Below, piece after piece: positions 35,816-50,270 of a stretch of DNA of 64,000 nt. Made by a program: the position numbers and the translations under genes. Source of the stretch: Steromphala cineraria (Eukaryota; Mollusca; Gastropoda; Trochida; Trochidae); contig OU744732.1 of NCBI GenBank assembly GCA_916613615.1, positions 46,739,227 to 46,803,226 of the forward strand, given 5' to 3'. The notes under the pieces were generated by a model, which had not been told where the DNA came from, searched no databases, and saw only the letters and a program-made list of their open reading frames with translations. Positions within the stretch are counted from its first letter, which is position 1; each line of letters starts with the position of its first letter.

Positions 35816-38442
35816 TTTTTTGGAGGAAACCCAATTTTTTAAAAGTCCTCCATCCAAACATATTTAATCCACATAATATTTTGATAATAAAAACACAGGA
35901 CAGATTGTTCTAAATATAATTTAATAATTTACATCACAATATTTCCCTCAGGGCATGCAGTATAATGTGATAAGTATACAGATGTGCATTCATATAAACA
36001 TAACTGTACAATTGGATTCAACAAGTGTTTTCTGTGAACAATCAATGACACATACAGTCCAATCTGAATAAGATAACATGCAATCTTAAGAATATAGTCA
36101 AATTGGAGCTGTATACCCGCAACGTTTGCAAGAAAACAGTTAATATTTTAATTAGGTAATAATTGGTAAAAATATTTAATTTTGGAAAATACACGAACAT
36201 TCACTTATTTGATATTCAATATAATTAGGTTGGCATTTTTTAATTATGGGTTATAAGTAATAGCCTTAAAGCGACATTTAGTTTGTTTTCTTACTTTAAA
36301 TTAAAATTTAAACTGAGATACAAAAGAAAGTACACACCACATTGGTGTCAACATATGTATGATTCCCGATTACAAATGTTTAAGGTTTTTGACGCCGTAA
36401 AACTGTGCAAGAGATTATTCAACAGTCCGAGAATACCTCTAAGAAGTATTTGAATTTATCATCATAAAACATTTTAAAAAATAATTTTCAAAATTTAATT
36501 TTTGATAAAACAGAACTGTTTTTGGGCATATCAAATATATTCTATGTTAGAGGTCATGCTAATGAAAATTTTAATTTTATCACTGCCTACATAAAGAAAA
36601 GATATTTTGATACTTTCTTTTGTACCTCACTGTATTGATCGAGAATCATATGAAAAATAAACAACCATAGAAGAAACAAAGTCTGGTTCGGTATTGACGA
36701 AAGAAACTAGTCTTTCCACGTGTTTTCTTAAAGTCGAATTTTATTGAAGCCGTTAACGATTGCTGGAATAACACTAAACCAAATGGCTGAATAACCTTAA
36801 AATTAAGTTACAAAAATGTTTGCTATAAAATTACCATTTATACCCAACGGCTAAAATGTCCATTCCCGCTCGTCAAATTGCTAACAAGTGAGCTTTTCCC
36901 CCGCAAATTGAAATCGTATCAAAATAATAAATGTAGGTCTATTAAAAGTGCGTAGTATGATCATATTGAACTGTTGATGACGTTCATTTTGATTATATTA
37001 TTATTCAAGATAAATGCAATCATTTAGACAAGGTATAATGTAACAATGATGTGATGTTTTAATAAAACTAATATATATTACTAGATTTTCACATTTTCTT
37101 TTAATTCCTGCATCTCAGTGACAAAAATTATCTTGGGTTACCCCGAGAAAGAATAAGAACGTGACACAACAAGTGTTCCATTCATCTAGGTAATTACATA
37201 ACATTCTGAACGTCAATCTCGACCAAATCAGAACGAGTTCCACGTGCAGGGCGTACTGATATTGACAAATGCACGAGATAAAGTTTCCTGCTTTAAATTG
37301 TAATATCGTGTATATTTCATTGACCTGCACGTGCATTATGACTTCCCCACGATTTAGTGTTCATAACACAAACAACCTTAGCGAATGGTAGTCTTATTTG
37401 CAAATAAATAAATGCAAATGCATTTTCATGGACAATTAAGATCAACTTCATTGGGGACGTGCAACCAAAGTTACCAAAATCTGAATTGTCAATGCATTGT
37501 AAACGATTTAAAAGAATATATATGATTATGTGAATATCTAAACATGTTGAAACACGGACATTATTTTATTTATACTGTCACACAAATTATTCACACAAAC
37601 ACTACATAGATGTATGTTATATCAATAAACAAGTCTTTGTTTGCCTGCAAACTAGACTATGTCTATCATGCACATGTATATAAACGAAACTATTTCTTAC
37701 TTTGGTTTTGGTTAATTGGTGATTATACAAATATTTTACATGCAACTTAAACAGTCGAACCAAATTGATGTAGTTTCATTATTGTCTATGAACATCAGGG
37801 CCTATCGAGAAGGTGGATTGGTTAAAGGCGTTTGCAAGCATTTGTTTTTGAATTACAATTGAACATTGGGCATATTTTCAGTCATACGAGTAGCATAAGT
37901 CGAATGATTTTTGAAAAAATATATATCATAATTAAAGCGTTTTTGCTAGTTAAAAAGTTTTTAGAGAATAAGGAAGTATTTTTACCTAAGACTACAAAAC
38001 TAGCAGTCATTTCAACCCTTTGAAATTATTTTTCAAATAAAAATACACAACTAGCATTCATTACAATCTTTTTTCGACAAAACGACTAAGACACACATAG
38101 ACCCTTTTGGCCTATAATACCCTAATGCTATTGGATGAATGATATTCTTAATCTGAAAATCGAAGTAGATATATAACATTTTTCTCTCCTTAACTTCCCT
38201 TAAATGTTTCACTTTCGATTTCAAACTTTGAATTAATTCAGAGAAATTCAGACAAAATAATGTCACATGGTAATAGGCTTTGTCAAACCCATGTAATCTG
38301 AAGATGCGGAATAACGTTCATATGCCTGGAGCCTAAAGCCTAAGGGTGTTAAATTGATGCGTAAATGGTAACATATTCTGGATCGAAATGCCTAGGGGTG
38401 TTCAATTGGTACGTTAATCGTAACATTAAGGTATGGAAGTCT
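35816..38442. other. Intergenic, includes probable GPCR 3'UTR
   Basis: No gene. The minus-strand GPCR transcript ends somewhere here. A candidate poly(A) signal on that strand is AATAAA at 37570-37565. POM121 and the GPCR gene converge on this region. Confidence 0.4.
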
Positions 38443-40424
38443 CTAGAAGAAAGCCATTGGTCTGTCTTGTTGGTTTTCTTCCTCTTTCAACGGTAACTCG
38501 TGACTAGGATGGGAGAACCCATTCACTTGGACCTTACTGACATCTGAAGGACTATTTGAAACTTCAGAAAAATCCGAATCGAAAGACATATCTATATCTA
38601 AATCTTCCTCATTCTCCGGCCAAGGGCCTAAACTTTGCAAACCATTTTGATGAACATCGTTAACGTCACTTTTCGACCATGCACCTTCTTTACCGTCAAA
38701 ATAATACGTTTGATCGTCTGTACCGGAAGTTGATGAGAAGAACGTCTGCGCATGTACCCCTGGACTCCGATGGTCCTGATTTGAGTAAAACGAATCATCA
38801 TGATCTAAATGCTCAACTGGTTTTAGATGTTCATCACTTGCACCATTTACAAGTTTATGGGAATCAACACCATTAGTATATTTGGGCGAGGCTGGAGGTC
38901 CGTCCTCAGAATACCCAAATGTCCTGAAAGGCGTCAAAACCTCATTTGATGAAGGGTTGTTATACAAGCGGCCAAAACTCGTTAATGGCCCCTTATAATT
39001 CTTTTCAATCTCTTTCAACTCATCTTCAGAACCGACTTCTTCAACTATGGCGTTAACCGCGCCGTTCACAGCCCCAAGATCAGATCTGCTGTCTTCAAGG
39101 TTAGGCCTATCAGAGACTGAACTCGTTCTGGAGGATGAACGTGACGACACCACTGCTTGGGTTTTGAAAACACTTTCCACTGAAACATCTGCGTCAATTG
39201 AATTCACATCTGCCACAGAGTCTTCCGATTCCTCTTTGATGGCCTCAAAACATAGTCCCAGACTCCCGGGTCCGTACCCAGGCGAGTGGCTGTAGGACAA
39301 AGCTTCTTCAAACCCTCGATCAACATTTGAATCAAACTGAAAACTCGTGGTCATGATCTCGTGGTCATTTTGTGAATCATCAGGTTCTACTCTTGGTGAA
39401 TCTGTCTCGTCCATCCAGGGTGGATGTCTTTCCTCCGCACAAGGCTCCAACACGATTGAATGGACACTTCGAGGTGAACTCAGGTCTTCACTCGTTTCTA
39501 TGGTGATCTCACTTAGGTCCACAGCCTCCTCTGGACTTGGTATCATCTCTGCTACATCGGTGCTGCTTTCCCGCTGCGCATCCTCTGTAAACCCAGAGTT
39601 CACACCGCTAAGGACTTCGTCGAAGGCTTCCGCCATGTCCATGGACATACTTGTATCTGCTACAGGAGTTTGCCCTGGTCCAAGAATATTATCAATGTCG
39701 TCATCACCATATGTGTTACTTGCACCCTCGCTCTCGCTCTCTTGGTGACGGATACGAGGCATCGTGTCCGCCAGGTTGTCATGGTGATAGTCACTTGACA
39801 TATAGTACAGAGATACGTCACTTCCGGTCTTGCGCTTTTCCTTTGGTGTTGCTCGTTTTGGAGAAGCAACTTTCTCATCTTGTACTTCGCCAGCGTCGAA
39901 AGCTTCGTTCACAAAAATAGTTGGCAGATGTTTGCGTCTCATCTGCTCTTTCCATTCAAGTCTGGACGAGCTTGAGGCAGTTCTCCGCAAGTCGTTTCCT
40001 CGAACTGGACTTGACAACAACGACTTGTCGGGACTGTTTCTCGCAGAGCTCCTTGCACTGTTAGTCACACTCGCACTGACACTAGCACTGGCGCTGCCAC
40101 AGGCACTATCGGCCTGCGAGGAGTTTGGAATATGGATGATGACAGGTTTTGAATTTGTCATCACCGTCATCCCGTCATCAAGGTCCGTTGTGTCCACTTC
40201 CATCATGTATCCATTTATGTGTTCGGTTGGAGGACGATGTGGTCTGTGGTGGACATTGCCATTCGCACGGACGGCTTGACCGTTACCCACGTGGTTTGAA
40301 GTCACATGACCGGAAACGACTGCAATGTTCCGCTGACCAGGTCCTTTAGCGGTCACTCTGACTGTTTGACCGTCTACGTCACGGATACTGCGTGTATAAG
40401 ACTGAAGGGTACAGGCGGACGGAT
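38443..40424 (-). CDS. GPCR last coding exon, long cytoplasmic tail
   Basis: Acceptor tattttccag before 40424; open for 659 codons to the stop at 38443. Starts PSACTLQSYTRSIRDVDGQ, then VRVTAKGPG. Low-complexity SASVSASVTNSARSSARNS, a basic RLEWKEQMRRKHLPTIFVNE and many Ser-Asp/Glu sites follow. It ends EEENQQDRPMAFF. Length and lack of stops against an AT-rich background support coding. The tail is far longer than in most class A receptors. Confidence 0.85.
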
Positions 40425-43400
40425 CTGGAAAATACGATATATAAGTTTAAATATTTATTATTTTAATAACATAAAAATTGGCCAAATATTTGAATTTTTA
40501 AAAATTTAACTTGTCGTCCGGATGTGTAGATCATTAGATATGAACTAGAAAAAGCAATAGATAAGCATTATTTTCATTGATACCTTTCCTTGGGTTGAAA
40601 TTGTGTATGTGTAAAAACTTATTTACGCAGATTTCCAGTGTGCTTATTTTCAATATTTCTCATTTCAAGTGTACCATAATTAAATAATTCCAAAGAATGT
40701 TCATACATGTTAGCCAATTGAAAAATATTATTTTTATCATTGTCCCTTAAAAGGAAAGATATCATCTTCATTAAAAGGTTATACATATAAAATTGTTAAA
40801 TCATTTAGAAAGGAAAGAACCAAACCTTAATGAGTTATTGTTACTAAGGAAAATGCTTCTTTCAAAATACAACTACAATAAATATAACATATAAGTATTA
40901 GAAACTCAAAAGTATTTTATGATTTCAATTATTATACAAATCAAACAATTACAAATCATGTACCATTCGTTTAGTTCTAAAGTCGTGATTTGTTATTTAT
41001 TTCGGTACCTAGTTGTTTTTAACATGATATGCCATTATTTACTGTAACTATTTATATTAAAGATTATTTTTGCAAAATTCTTGAAAATCAAACCTAACAG
41101 TCTTTTAAAACCATGGTCATATAAACATGCATTTATCTTCATATAAAAGCATTCACGTGACTACCCTGAATGAAACATACACTTTCACGACGAATATGTG
41201 TCAATTGGCCTTTATTTTCACCGTCAATTACATTCGTGACATAGGAGTGACAAAGTGTTATCACGTGAAAACTGTGGAGGAAGTGACAAATCATGCCTAT
41301 GAGTGGGACGATGCATGTCCATTTCAGAATGTTGCACGTGCAAAATTACTTTCTCGTTATTTCACCATTTAACATCACCGATAACATTTACTGGCTCGTC
41401 GAGATAGTGATAAGCAACATTCACGCTTTCAGCTCATGTAACCATAGAAACCTTACCGGAAGTGAAGGGTAATACCGAATGACATCCTGGTATGAAATTG
41501 ACATTTGTTATTAACACCTCATCATGTATTTAAGGTCATACATAATGGAAGATATGACTGATGACGTATGAAATTGATACTGTAATTAACCGCAAATGCA
41601 TGCATTATGCACAAGTCACGTGACGTGAAATGAACGACAGGTGCGAGCCTAAAGACAACATCACGACGATGCTAATTAACGTCTCGAATAACACGGGGTT
41701 TTGGATCAAGGTAACAAAGGGTTGGATTCGGAACGTTTGCAAAGTCGGTTTTCCCTAGTCAGGATTTGGTATCTTAATGAACTGAAGATCCTTTTTAATG
41801 AAATAATGAACATCCATTACTTAGCAAAAAAAATATACACATGTTGCGGATGATTAAACAAAGGACGTTTAGTTTCTAAGGCGTATTAACAGAATATTTT
41901 ACAAGCCCTTGTCACTAATTGAAAAGAACGCATGGTCATTGTCATCGTTGAAATTTTTCAGAAGACATTATCAGCATTAGGTTGCACAAATGGTTTTCAA
42001 TTATGAGCTATCTATCTCTCATGAACAATTTCATATTTTGAAAAAAGAGTGATATTTCTATTCGCTTTATAGCAATACATAAATAAAATAATGGCTAAGC
42101 TATACGTACTCAGATAATAGAGTCAAAACATATCTAGACTTTGTGAAATACATAATCATGCATTTGATGAGATGGCATTCCGAAAAAATAACATTATCAT
42201 TATGCAGTGTGCAGTGTAAGGAAAGCCGTTACGTGAACATGACGTGGTTTAAAGGTCATCAAAAACGTGTCAAAAGTATATGTTCTCGAATTGAAGGAAG
42301 TTGCGTGTCTGATTAAAAGTGACATTATGTTGTGATCCAAGATATTCTATACAAGAAGATACGATTTGACTAAGATAAAAGTTTAGCAAATTTTAACATT
42401 ATTGAATGTTCTGAATGTCCTAACGTGATTATCTAATGGGCGTAATGTGACGTCATCATTCCGAATAACCAATCACTCACTTGGTCTCCAAATCCCACGT
42501 CTCCGATTGGTTGGGTCCGGCCACAGGGTGTGGCGAATATGGACCGTTTCAACTGCAGGCGTATGACAGGCAAATATGTCATACATGACGTCATAACCAT
42601 TGCACTTATTTGAATCTCAAATATAACTAATATCATTTTATTAACCTTACGAAAATAATTTCAGGCCACTAAAATTTGAATGTCATAGCAAACGCGGTTC
42701 TCTATGAATTATCATAACTTAATTACAAATCCCCTCCTGTGTTTGTATGTGTAAAACAAAAATGTATGACATTCTTAATATTTGACTTATATCGCGATTG
42801 ATATATATAGCAAATCCGTGACATTTTCAGATATGACAAATATATTTATGAACTCATAAAGTTCAATTAGAATTCAGAAGTATGACGTTATGTAAATGGC
42901 ATTGGAACGAATAGAAACAGAACGTTGACATTTTGTTAAATGCACGATCGCTTCGAACGAAAAGGACACTCCAACTGAATGAAACCCATTACAGCATTCT
43001 TTTGACGTCTGTGTAAGTGTGAGTGATGCAAGACTTTATCAAGTCAATGATGTTCAAATATCAATTTCTTGTGTGTCAATTGTTTTCTAAAGGCTAAAGA
43101 CTTTGGTAAATTGGGAATTTGAAATTGATTTTTATATCAGTTAAACATTGAAACTGCTTCATACCGTACGTACGATACCATTTTCATCGTGGTCATTAAC
43201 CCTATTTAGGTTAAGTATAAATATTTAAATTTATAATAAATGTCCGTTTATCTACTTTTGCTAACAGAGAATATGCCAATGTATCGTTTTGTTACAATCT
43301 ATAGAGCATGCATCTTGTTTTAAAAGTATACCATTGTAAGTAGTTTCTGTAAATTTTGAATATCTCTGCATGCCTTAAATAAACAAGCTGTCGAAAAGAT

Positions 43401-44234
43401 AATTCCACCAATGATTTGTCATGTTGATACCGTTCTTCTAACCAAACTAAAGATCTTTCATATTTACTTAGTCTGTGAAAGCTTCTCTGCATATGCAAGT
43501 GTCAGAAAATCGCTTATGTCAATCCACAAACTATGTACAAGTTATCCACATTTATTAAACAGTTGATTATTTGTATGATATCTCATGACAAATCTTTCTT
43601 ACGTGAAGTCAAGTGATCAATTTTTTAATGAGACTTATATTCTGAATTATTATCTATGCATGTCTGTCTGTCCGTCTGTCCGTCTATCACCGTACATCAC
43701 AATAACCTAATAAAATCTGTTGATATTTAGATTTGTCATTTTAAAACATCATATCACTAAATATTTCCTAATAAAACTCTTTTTTTTTTCACTTTCAATA
43801 TACATCATGTACCCCCTGAATAATTTCATTCTAAATCTTTTTTTTATTAAACCTATGTATGATACCTTCATTAAACCTTTTCCATATCACTTGTATATAT
43901 TTCAATCTCATTTTATTTTATGCTTGTTTGGCTAGCAGGCTAGTGTTATCTACCACATCATTGTCGTATCTTCAGATAACTGCTTAAAACTGAACTCGGT
44001 GTAGTAATTTAAGGTCAACATTGACCGAATCACTACTGTATTACCTTCTTCTTCAGCGCCCGAGTCTCTAAGAAAGTAGACCTTCCAGGTGTAAACAAGT
44101 GCATGTTTATATCGTCTGCTGACCAACCACAACGCGTGGGGAAGCGTTAGCGCCTGTATCAATAGAAACCACTGGACCACAGATTCGACCGTGGACCTAT
44201 TTGGTGAGGCGACCAACTGACTGAACTCGATTAT
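38443..44234 (-). CDS. Orphan class A GPCR, GPR153/GPR162-like, last two coding exons
   Basis: Exons 44234-44045 and 40424-38443 join in phase (Asp codon across the junction). The first encodes a possible TM7: STVESVVQWFLLIQALTLP then HALWLVSRRYKHALVYTWKV and an acidic AEEED. From memory of the family, vertebrate GPR162 has the same layout at TM7 (QTLLLP...W...RY......W, then EED and a VR..A.G segment). The canonical NPxxY is missing, as in that family. The ~660-residue tail is Ser/Asp/Glu-rich. TM1-TM6 exons were not found within the window. GPR153/162 are orphan receptors; ligand and coupling are unknown. Confidence 0.65.
40425..44044 (-). other. GPCR intron, no other feature
   Basis: A 3.6-kb AT-rich intron. 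Nothing beyond short low-complexity runs such as a GTCT/GTCC stretch at 43660-43690. Confidence 0.55.
44045..44234 (-). CDS. GPCR penultimate coding exon (TM7 and juxtamembrane segment)
   Basis: Acceptor gtttttcag before 44234, donor gtaata after 44045; 63 codons plus one base. Starts IIEFSQLVASPNRS, which would be an extracellular loop 3 region with an N-glycosylation-like NRS. A hydrophobic helix and basic RRYKH follow. Confidence 0.75.
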
Positions 44235-45094
44235 CTGAAAAACAAAATGAATTTATTTAGATTATATATTTCATGTTGGCGGAGGTATAAATGATACTGA
44301 TTTTAACTTGATTTTTTATATTGAATGGAAAATACTAACTTTTCAAATGTTTCTTAACTATGCATTTCTATCATTAGATATTTCGAGATTGTGGACCGAA
44401 AACATCTATAAACTTCGAAGATCTACTTAATGAAAGTCATCAACCAGTTTTTTATTTTTCTGGCTTGTTAATTATAATTTATTTCCAATTTTCCCTTTAA
44501 AAATCTAAGAATACATTTGTTATTGTTTAAGTTCTTTGCAAAGCACATAGTCCATTTTTATCAGATATCAAATATCAAATAATCCGAATTAATATTCAAC
44601 TAAGCCATAACATTTGCAATATTTAAGAACTTAATTCAATAATTTACATTAATCTTTAACACATCCAATATAATGACTCCCGTAAACATCAGAGATTCAC
44701 AGGTATGCTTTGAGTCGGTAATAATTCGTCAGGGAATTTCAAGAATTCGGAGAATTCCTTGAGGATTCTTACTAAGAATTAATGCTTTTGTTCTAACAAA
44801 TAACATCCCAATGACTCCCAACCATGTTTAACATGATTAATTTAAAATGTTTGCAATGTGACAGAAGCTCCGAGGCAGGGCCCATCCTTTTATCCATGTA
44901 ACGACACAGTGTTGTAAGCTCCATGCACTGAAGTTAAATACAACAGGGCTGAATCAAACATGGCGTCTGGACGCCATTATACAAAGGGATGAAGTTGTCG
45001 ATTACAAGTTGGATGATCTGGCGCGTGCTAGTAAATAAAAACTTGTCTGACCAATTGAGTTGGTAAACATTGACCGCTACCTTGGTCAGTTGAA
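44235..45094. other. No gene seen
   Basis: Intron or upstream sequence of the GPCR gene. No exon with TM1-TM6 features recognised. Confidence 0.45.
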
Positions 45095-45275
45095 GATAAA
45101 TATGATTGTAGATAGTAAATACATGTCAGTGTTGTCTAATTAAATAATAAATATGATTGTAGATAGTAAATACATGTCAGTGTTGTCTATTTCAATGATA
45201 AATATGTTTGTACATAGTAAATACATGTCACTGGTGTCTATTTCAATAATACATATGACTGCACATAAACTAGTG
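45095..45275 (+). repeat. 51-bp minisatellite, about 3.5 units
   Basis: Unit contains AAATATGATTGTAGATAGTA and CATGTCAGTGTTGTCTA. Registers at 45101, 45152, 45203 and 45254; later units are more diverged. Confidence 0.85.
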
Positions 45276-46395
45276 TCCAAAAGAAACGTTACCATACAAA
45301 TGGCAAGATAACTCAACCCACTGCAGATTTATACGACTAAAACATAGTTTTATCATTTCTCCAGTAGTCAACTCACCTCTATGCAAAATTTCAAAACATT
45401 ATCTTTTCATGTTTGGGAGAAACATGCATTTAAAATAAACACCGATTCGGAATCTCATTAACTAGGCGAGATAGCAGGGAGAAATTTGACACTTTTGCTT
45501 GCTTTAAAACGTTCTAGGGCAGTGACGCGTCAACGAATTTATGTCAAATAAAGTGCATTGTATCAACAAGATTGTATTCTTACCTAAATTCAATACTTTA
45601 TCAATTTTATAGTGAAATGACAAAAGTTCTGTGCATAAAACAACTTGAAATTTCGATTTATGCACCCCATGTGCGTTTGAGGAGACACAAACTCAAAAGT
45701 ATCTTTTCCCGAAGAATGAAAATGTGCATACTTCTTTACAAGACATATGCCTGTTAGGCACACTTAAATTTGATTCTGTCAGGTAATAGAATTTTGTTCC
45801 GGAGGACGCTGAAAACTTGGTATCGTTTGTTTTGGACATTAGTTTAGTATATGTATGTCACTGTTGTGTATTTCCATATTTGCCTTATTTGATAAATTCC
45901 CAAATGTGATAAACGTATTTATCACTACAGTTTTAGTTCATTTGTTTATGATCTGTTTAACGTCAAATCAAAGAAAACATATTCTAGATAACCAACAAGA
46001 TTAAAATTGTTAATCATGCCATAATCTAACCGCACTTTTTATTCGAGACCTCTAAATGGTTATAATATATTCAACAGTGCAAAAAAAGGAACTCCAATAA
46101 ATGCCAACATTTAATAGTCAATTTATAGAATCGGGCACATCGTTTTTGGATGCAATCAGATAAAAGAACCATATTCGTTTGTTATAATTATGGCAGCAAT
46201 TATGGGGCTACAATAATTGTGCTGACGAAGCTTATTTATTCACCTGCCTGATCGATAATGAGATAACTAAAAATGAGTTGGTCTATAAAAAATCAATTTT
46301 TCCTGGAATTGGAACCATGAGTGTTTATTGAGTAAACATGCTATCTAAATGTTTACTTTATAGTTTAGGGTCACAATACAGCATTGATAACAACC

Positions 46396-46704
46396 ATCGT
46401 CAAGGATTCTTTTAGGATAAAAACAAAAATGTTTGTGCATAATACAAGTGAACACCTGACATTAGATTAAAATGACGAAGGATCTGCATGTGTTAGAAGG
46501 AAATACGATTTTATTTGTTGAAATTCATATTTGTTATTTAGACAATGATCGTCAAGGATTCTTTTAGGATAAAAACAAAAAACATGTTTGTGCATAATAC
46601 AAGTGAACACCTGATATTAGATTAAAATGACGAAGGATCTGCATGTGTTAGAAGGAAATACGATTTTATTCGTTGAAATTCATATTTGTTATTTAGACAA
46701 TGAT
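46396..46704 (+). repeat. Tandem duplication, two ~152-bp units
   Basis: CGTCAAGGATTCTTTTAGGA recurs at 46398 and 46550, and both units end near AGACAATGAT. Very few differences, so recent. Confidence 0.88.
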
Positions 46705-49141
46705 TGGTATTATAGATAAATCGGAAACATTTTATTCTGATATCTTTTTAGGTTTCACTTTTCTCAGACTGCAATGATTTACAGTGGCCAGATAAATGTT
46801 TATCAAACATCATGCATTATTCACATAACTGATATCATCCATAAACCCTAAATATTTCATTAATAGCCACGGTCAACTGCCATTTTAAGAGGATAGCTGT
46901 TTAGCAAGAATAATATCATCCCTTATATTTCAATAAACGACTTTCCACAGCCTCAATGACAGTGGGCGTTCAACATAAGGAAATTGGGTTTTATTTACAT
47001 AAGAAACTAATCGATTGACATGGTAACTGATCGAACACATTAGTCAAGATCTAAAACTGATGTCTCTCCGTTTCATGTGGATTCGATGAATTCAGCACAG
47101 TGAATTAGTTAGAACGATTTGCAGGACATTAGAGGAAGATCGATGTGATGTGAATCCATTTCTAGAAATAGGCCTAGATCTTTTACTCATCATTGATTTT
47201 CCGAAAAATTAAACCATTAAATATTATTGATGCCAAAAGATAACGTAGATTTGTCGAGTTTCAGAAAGAGTTATTGTTGATGGTTTTAGAGATGGCATAT
47301 TTTGTGTGTGTGGGATAACATGAATGCATGTTAATCGTTCTCGAATTTGAAAGTTGTTGCTAAGAGTATGATATTGATAAAAATTAAAACAGAATTGCAC
47401 ATTTGGTGATTTTCCCAACAATTACACTCGAAATGTTAAACTAGAATAGGAAAGACCATTTGGCTGATTGAAACGAGTCGTTTGATGATGATGATTATGA
47501 TGATGGTGAGAACGTGTAATACAAAATTCCTATTGAAATCAGATCGCACTATTGTGAAATCAAAATAACGCAATGAATTGTTGCCAAGCAACAAGTTCAC
47601 CGTCAAGAGTAAACAAGTCATTCAGCCATGAAGTCAAAGGCAATTCGATTTCCGGTTAAGTATGTCGAGGTGATTCAATGTCCTTATAAGTTAACTTACG
47701 TCAAAACATAAACACGATTTTCTGGTCAATAACATACAAATTCCATTACATAAAAAATCGAAATCGATGTTTGATGACATTGATAGTTAAGAAACAAAGG
47801 TGAAACTTTGTAAATATTGTGCAAGAGGAGACCGGATGTTCGCCGTTTCGAATCTCGCGAGATCTCCCACGAGAGTTGAAATCAATGATTCGATATCAAT
47901 TATTGTATTTACTCTTTTTTTCATGTTTACTCATTTTGATTTTACTGTTGACATTTTATTGATGTCTGATGTTTGTTTGATTACCATACCGAGGTTTGTT
48001 TGTTAATCCTCTCTAGGATTTTTTATCGACTTTTTCATCAATATTTTGAAAGACAATGACTTTGTTTTTGGTTCATATTTTGTTTCGCAATGACAAGTCA
48101 TATTTTTTAGTATAACACAGCGTTTCATTAACATTAAACATGCTGATTATTTTTCGCGAATCAATTGAAATATGAACTATTTGATTTAGTTCGAAAGATT
48201 TATATATATATGTATCTAAATGTTAACGTTATTAAACGTTTTATTTCAAACCATATCTCCTATTCAAGGTCAATTATTCATTCATAGCCATTGTCTCGGT
48301 TTTGTCAGGCGTTTTATGAGAGCAAGGAAATGGTAATGTAATCTTTCATCTGACGTCACACAAGTATAAGCGTTCGTTCTAGTCCTCAATATTAAAGTTC
48401 AAGTTTCATAGCTCTTTATTTTCGAATCAGGAAGAAGAAATTGTAATGTTTGTTTCCTAACGACAATCTTCCCTGAGACAACAAATCAGATCCTATATCT
48501 GCCTCCGATTCAATCCATTCTTTTTAAAATTCTGACTAAACAACATCGGAGTCGTCCCTATTCAAATACTCTGACATATAGTTGGTAGAAAGTTATGAAA
48601 TGTTCTGGTGATTGACTTAATCGCGACAAGAAATGATCATCTTCTTTTTAAAAGCATGAACATGCTCAAGACATGTTTTTATAACTATAGAAATAAACAA
48701 ATCTGCTTACAAACTTCGCAAAAATCTCAAACCGGATGTTTGTGTCACTGAGGAAGTTGCTCGGAAGAGCAAGCACGCATGCGCCAGATGCGAGGCGACC
48801 ATCGTTGTAGGCTTAGCATTATCGTTTCAAATCCTCTGCCATAAAAGTCCTTGTTCAAACTGATCCAATCCCTCCTTTTGTTTTACGCAGAAGCAAACAA
48901 CGCACACAAATCTTTCTGACAGGTACATATATCACAGTTATGCATCAATCATGTAAACCATGTACAGTAAGCATTTACACTACGATATGTAATTACTGTC
49001 ACTACTGAAAGAATCTGGATCTGAACGAACATTTTGACTGTAAGTGCGTATTTATTGTTTTTCATGGTTGTTTTAGCCTTCATCGTCATCTTTTAGTAGG
49101 CCAAATATCATTGTCATCTATGTTCATAAAATAAGTGGACA
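46705..49141. other. No gene seen
   Basis: AT-rich. Slightly GC-richer patches at 47810-47890 (CTCGCGAGATCTCC) and 48720-48800 could be regulatory, but nothing decisive. Confidence 0.4.
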
Positions 49142-49167
49142 CCCCCCCCCCCCCCCCCCCCCCCCCC
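49142..49167. repeat. Poly-C tract, 26 bp
   Basis: Twenty-six consecutive C; likely length-unstable. Confidence 0.95.
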
Positions 49168-50270
49168 TTCTTGGGAGGTTTTTTATGAAACCCTTTTTGG
49201 CAGTAATTTCTGACATCGGCATTTACTGATATGATGCACCAAACATATTTAAAGTTCTTCTGAGTCCTTTATGATTATTTTCAAAGAGCCGGGTGTATGA
49301 TTAAGCGATTACAATTTCACGTTACAATGACGGACATGGACAGCTACCTTGCCATAATAGGATTTATTATTAATAACAATAATTATCTCGCCTGGTCAGA
49401 GTATTTCGGACAATGTCCTTTGATGGCAAGACCGCCCTGCCACGTGTGACAGGAAAGACACATTAAGTGGTCAATCCGTTAACAATGGTTTGATACTGTA
49501 GCATATAAACCTCTTATAAGAGATCCATCAATACAATTAATTATTTCATGCCAATGGAAAATCTTATTAACCCTCAATATGCCACAATGACATGCTGGCA
49601 CGTGGTCCTGTGCAATACGTATCAGAGTCGTCAAGCAACAAGAGGAGCAGCTCGCTGGATGGATGGGGAACCCGCTCTGCTTGATAATTTTAGAATTTAG
49701 AAGTTGATTCCCTGCCCATCACTGAGACATGAGTTTAAAGACTTATGGGGTCACCCTGGATACGTGACGTAATTCTGAGAGAGCCTCTGTCCACTCAGAA
49801 GAAATTGGGTACCTGGTATGATACGATGGTAGGCCCGATAGGCGACCGGTTCTGTACTATTTGACAAGAGTTAATATGTCACTAAGCGCAATTGGCCGCG
49901 CGTGGATACATTTGCTAAATAAAAAGACTTATATAACATTATTATTTGACGAAGAGGGGTTTCTTTTGTATATTTTTAAATAAACTTTCTTATTTGCGCA
50001 CGAATCTCATTTTGACGAAATCACATATGCAAATAGACATGTATGTGGTAATGATTACTTTGAAGAAACAATGAGCATATTAAGCATTTATTTTGCTTCA
50101 AAACTTTAATTTAAACCACCTCAATCGGTTAGTGAATTTATCCAAAATTATAAACATAAACCTCAAAACAACAAAATTGTATAGAAAATTGGACAGGGTA
50201 GGGCTTATTTTGATGAAAAAATAATGTGTTTGCACAAAATATTAGTAGTGCCATTAAAGGGTCTGCGCAT
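49168..50270. other. No gene seen; possible degraded SINE
   Basis: GGGTACCTGGTATGATACG (49808) and CACTAAGCGCAATTGGC (49880) resemble body pieces of invertebrate tRNA-SINEs, but no A/B boxes were found. Confidence 0.3.

Noticed and set aside
39047..40349. Plus-strand ORFs opposite the GPCR tail exon
   Set aside because: Antisense shadows of a Ser/Asp-rich coding exon; no splice sites or domains.
47800..48006. 68-codon plus ORF near a CpG-containing patch
   Set aside because: Short, AT-rich after the first 30 codons, no motif and no splice context.
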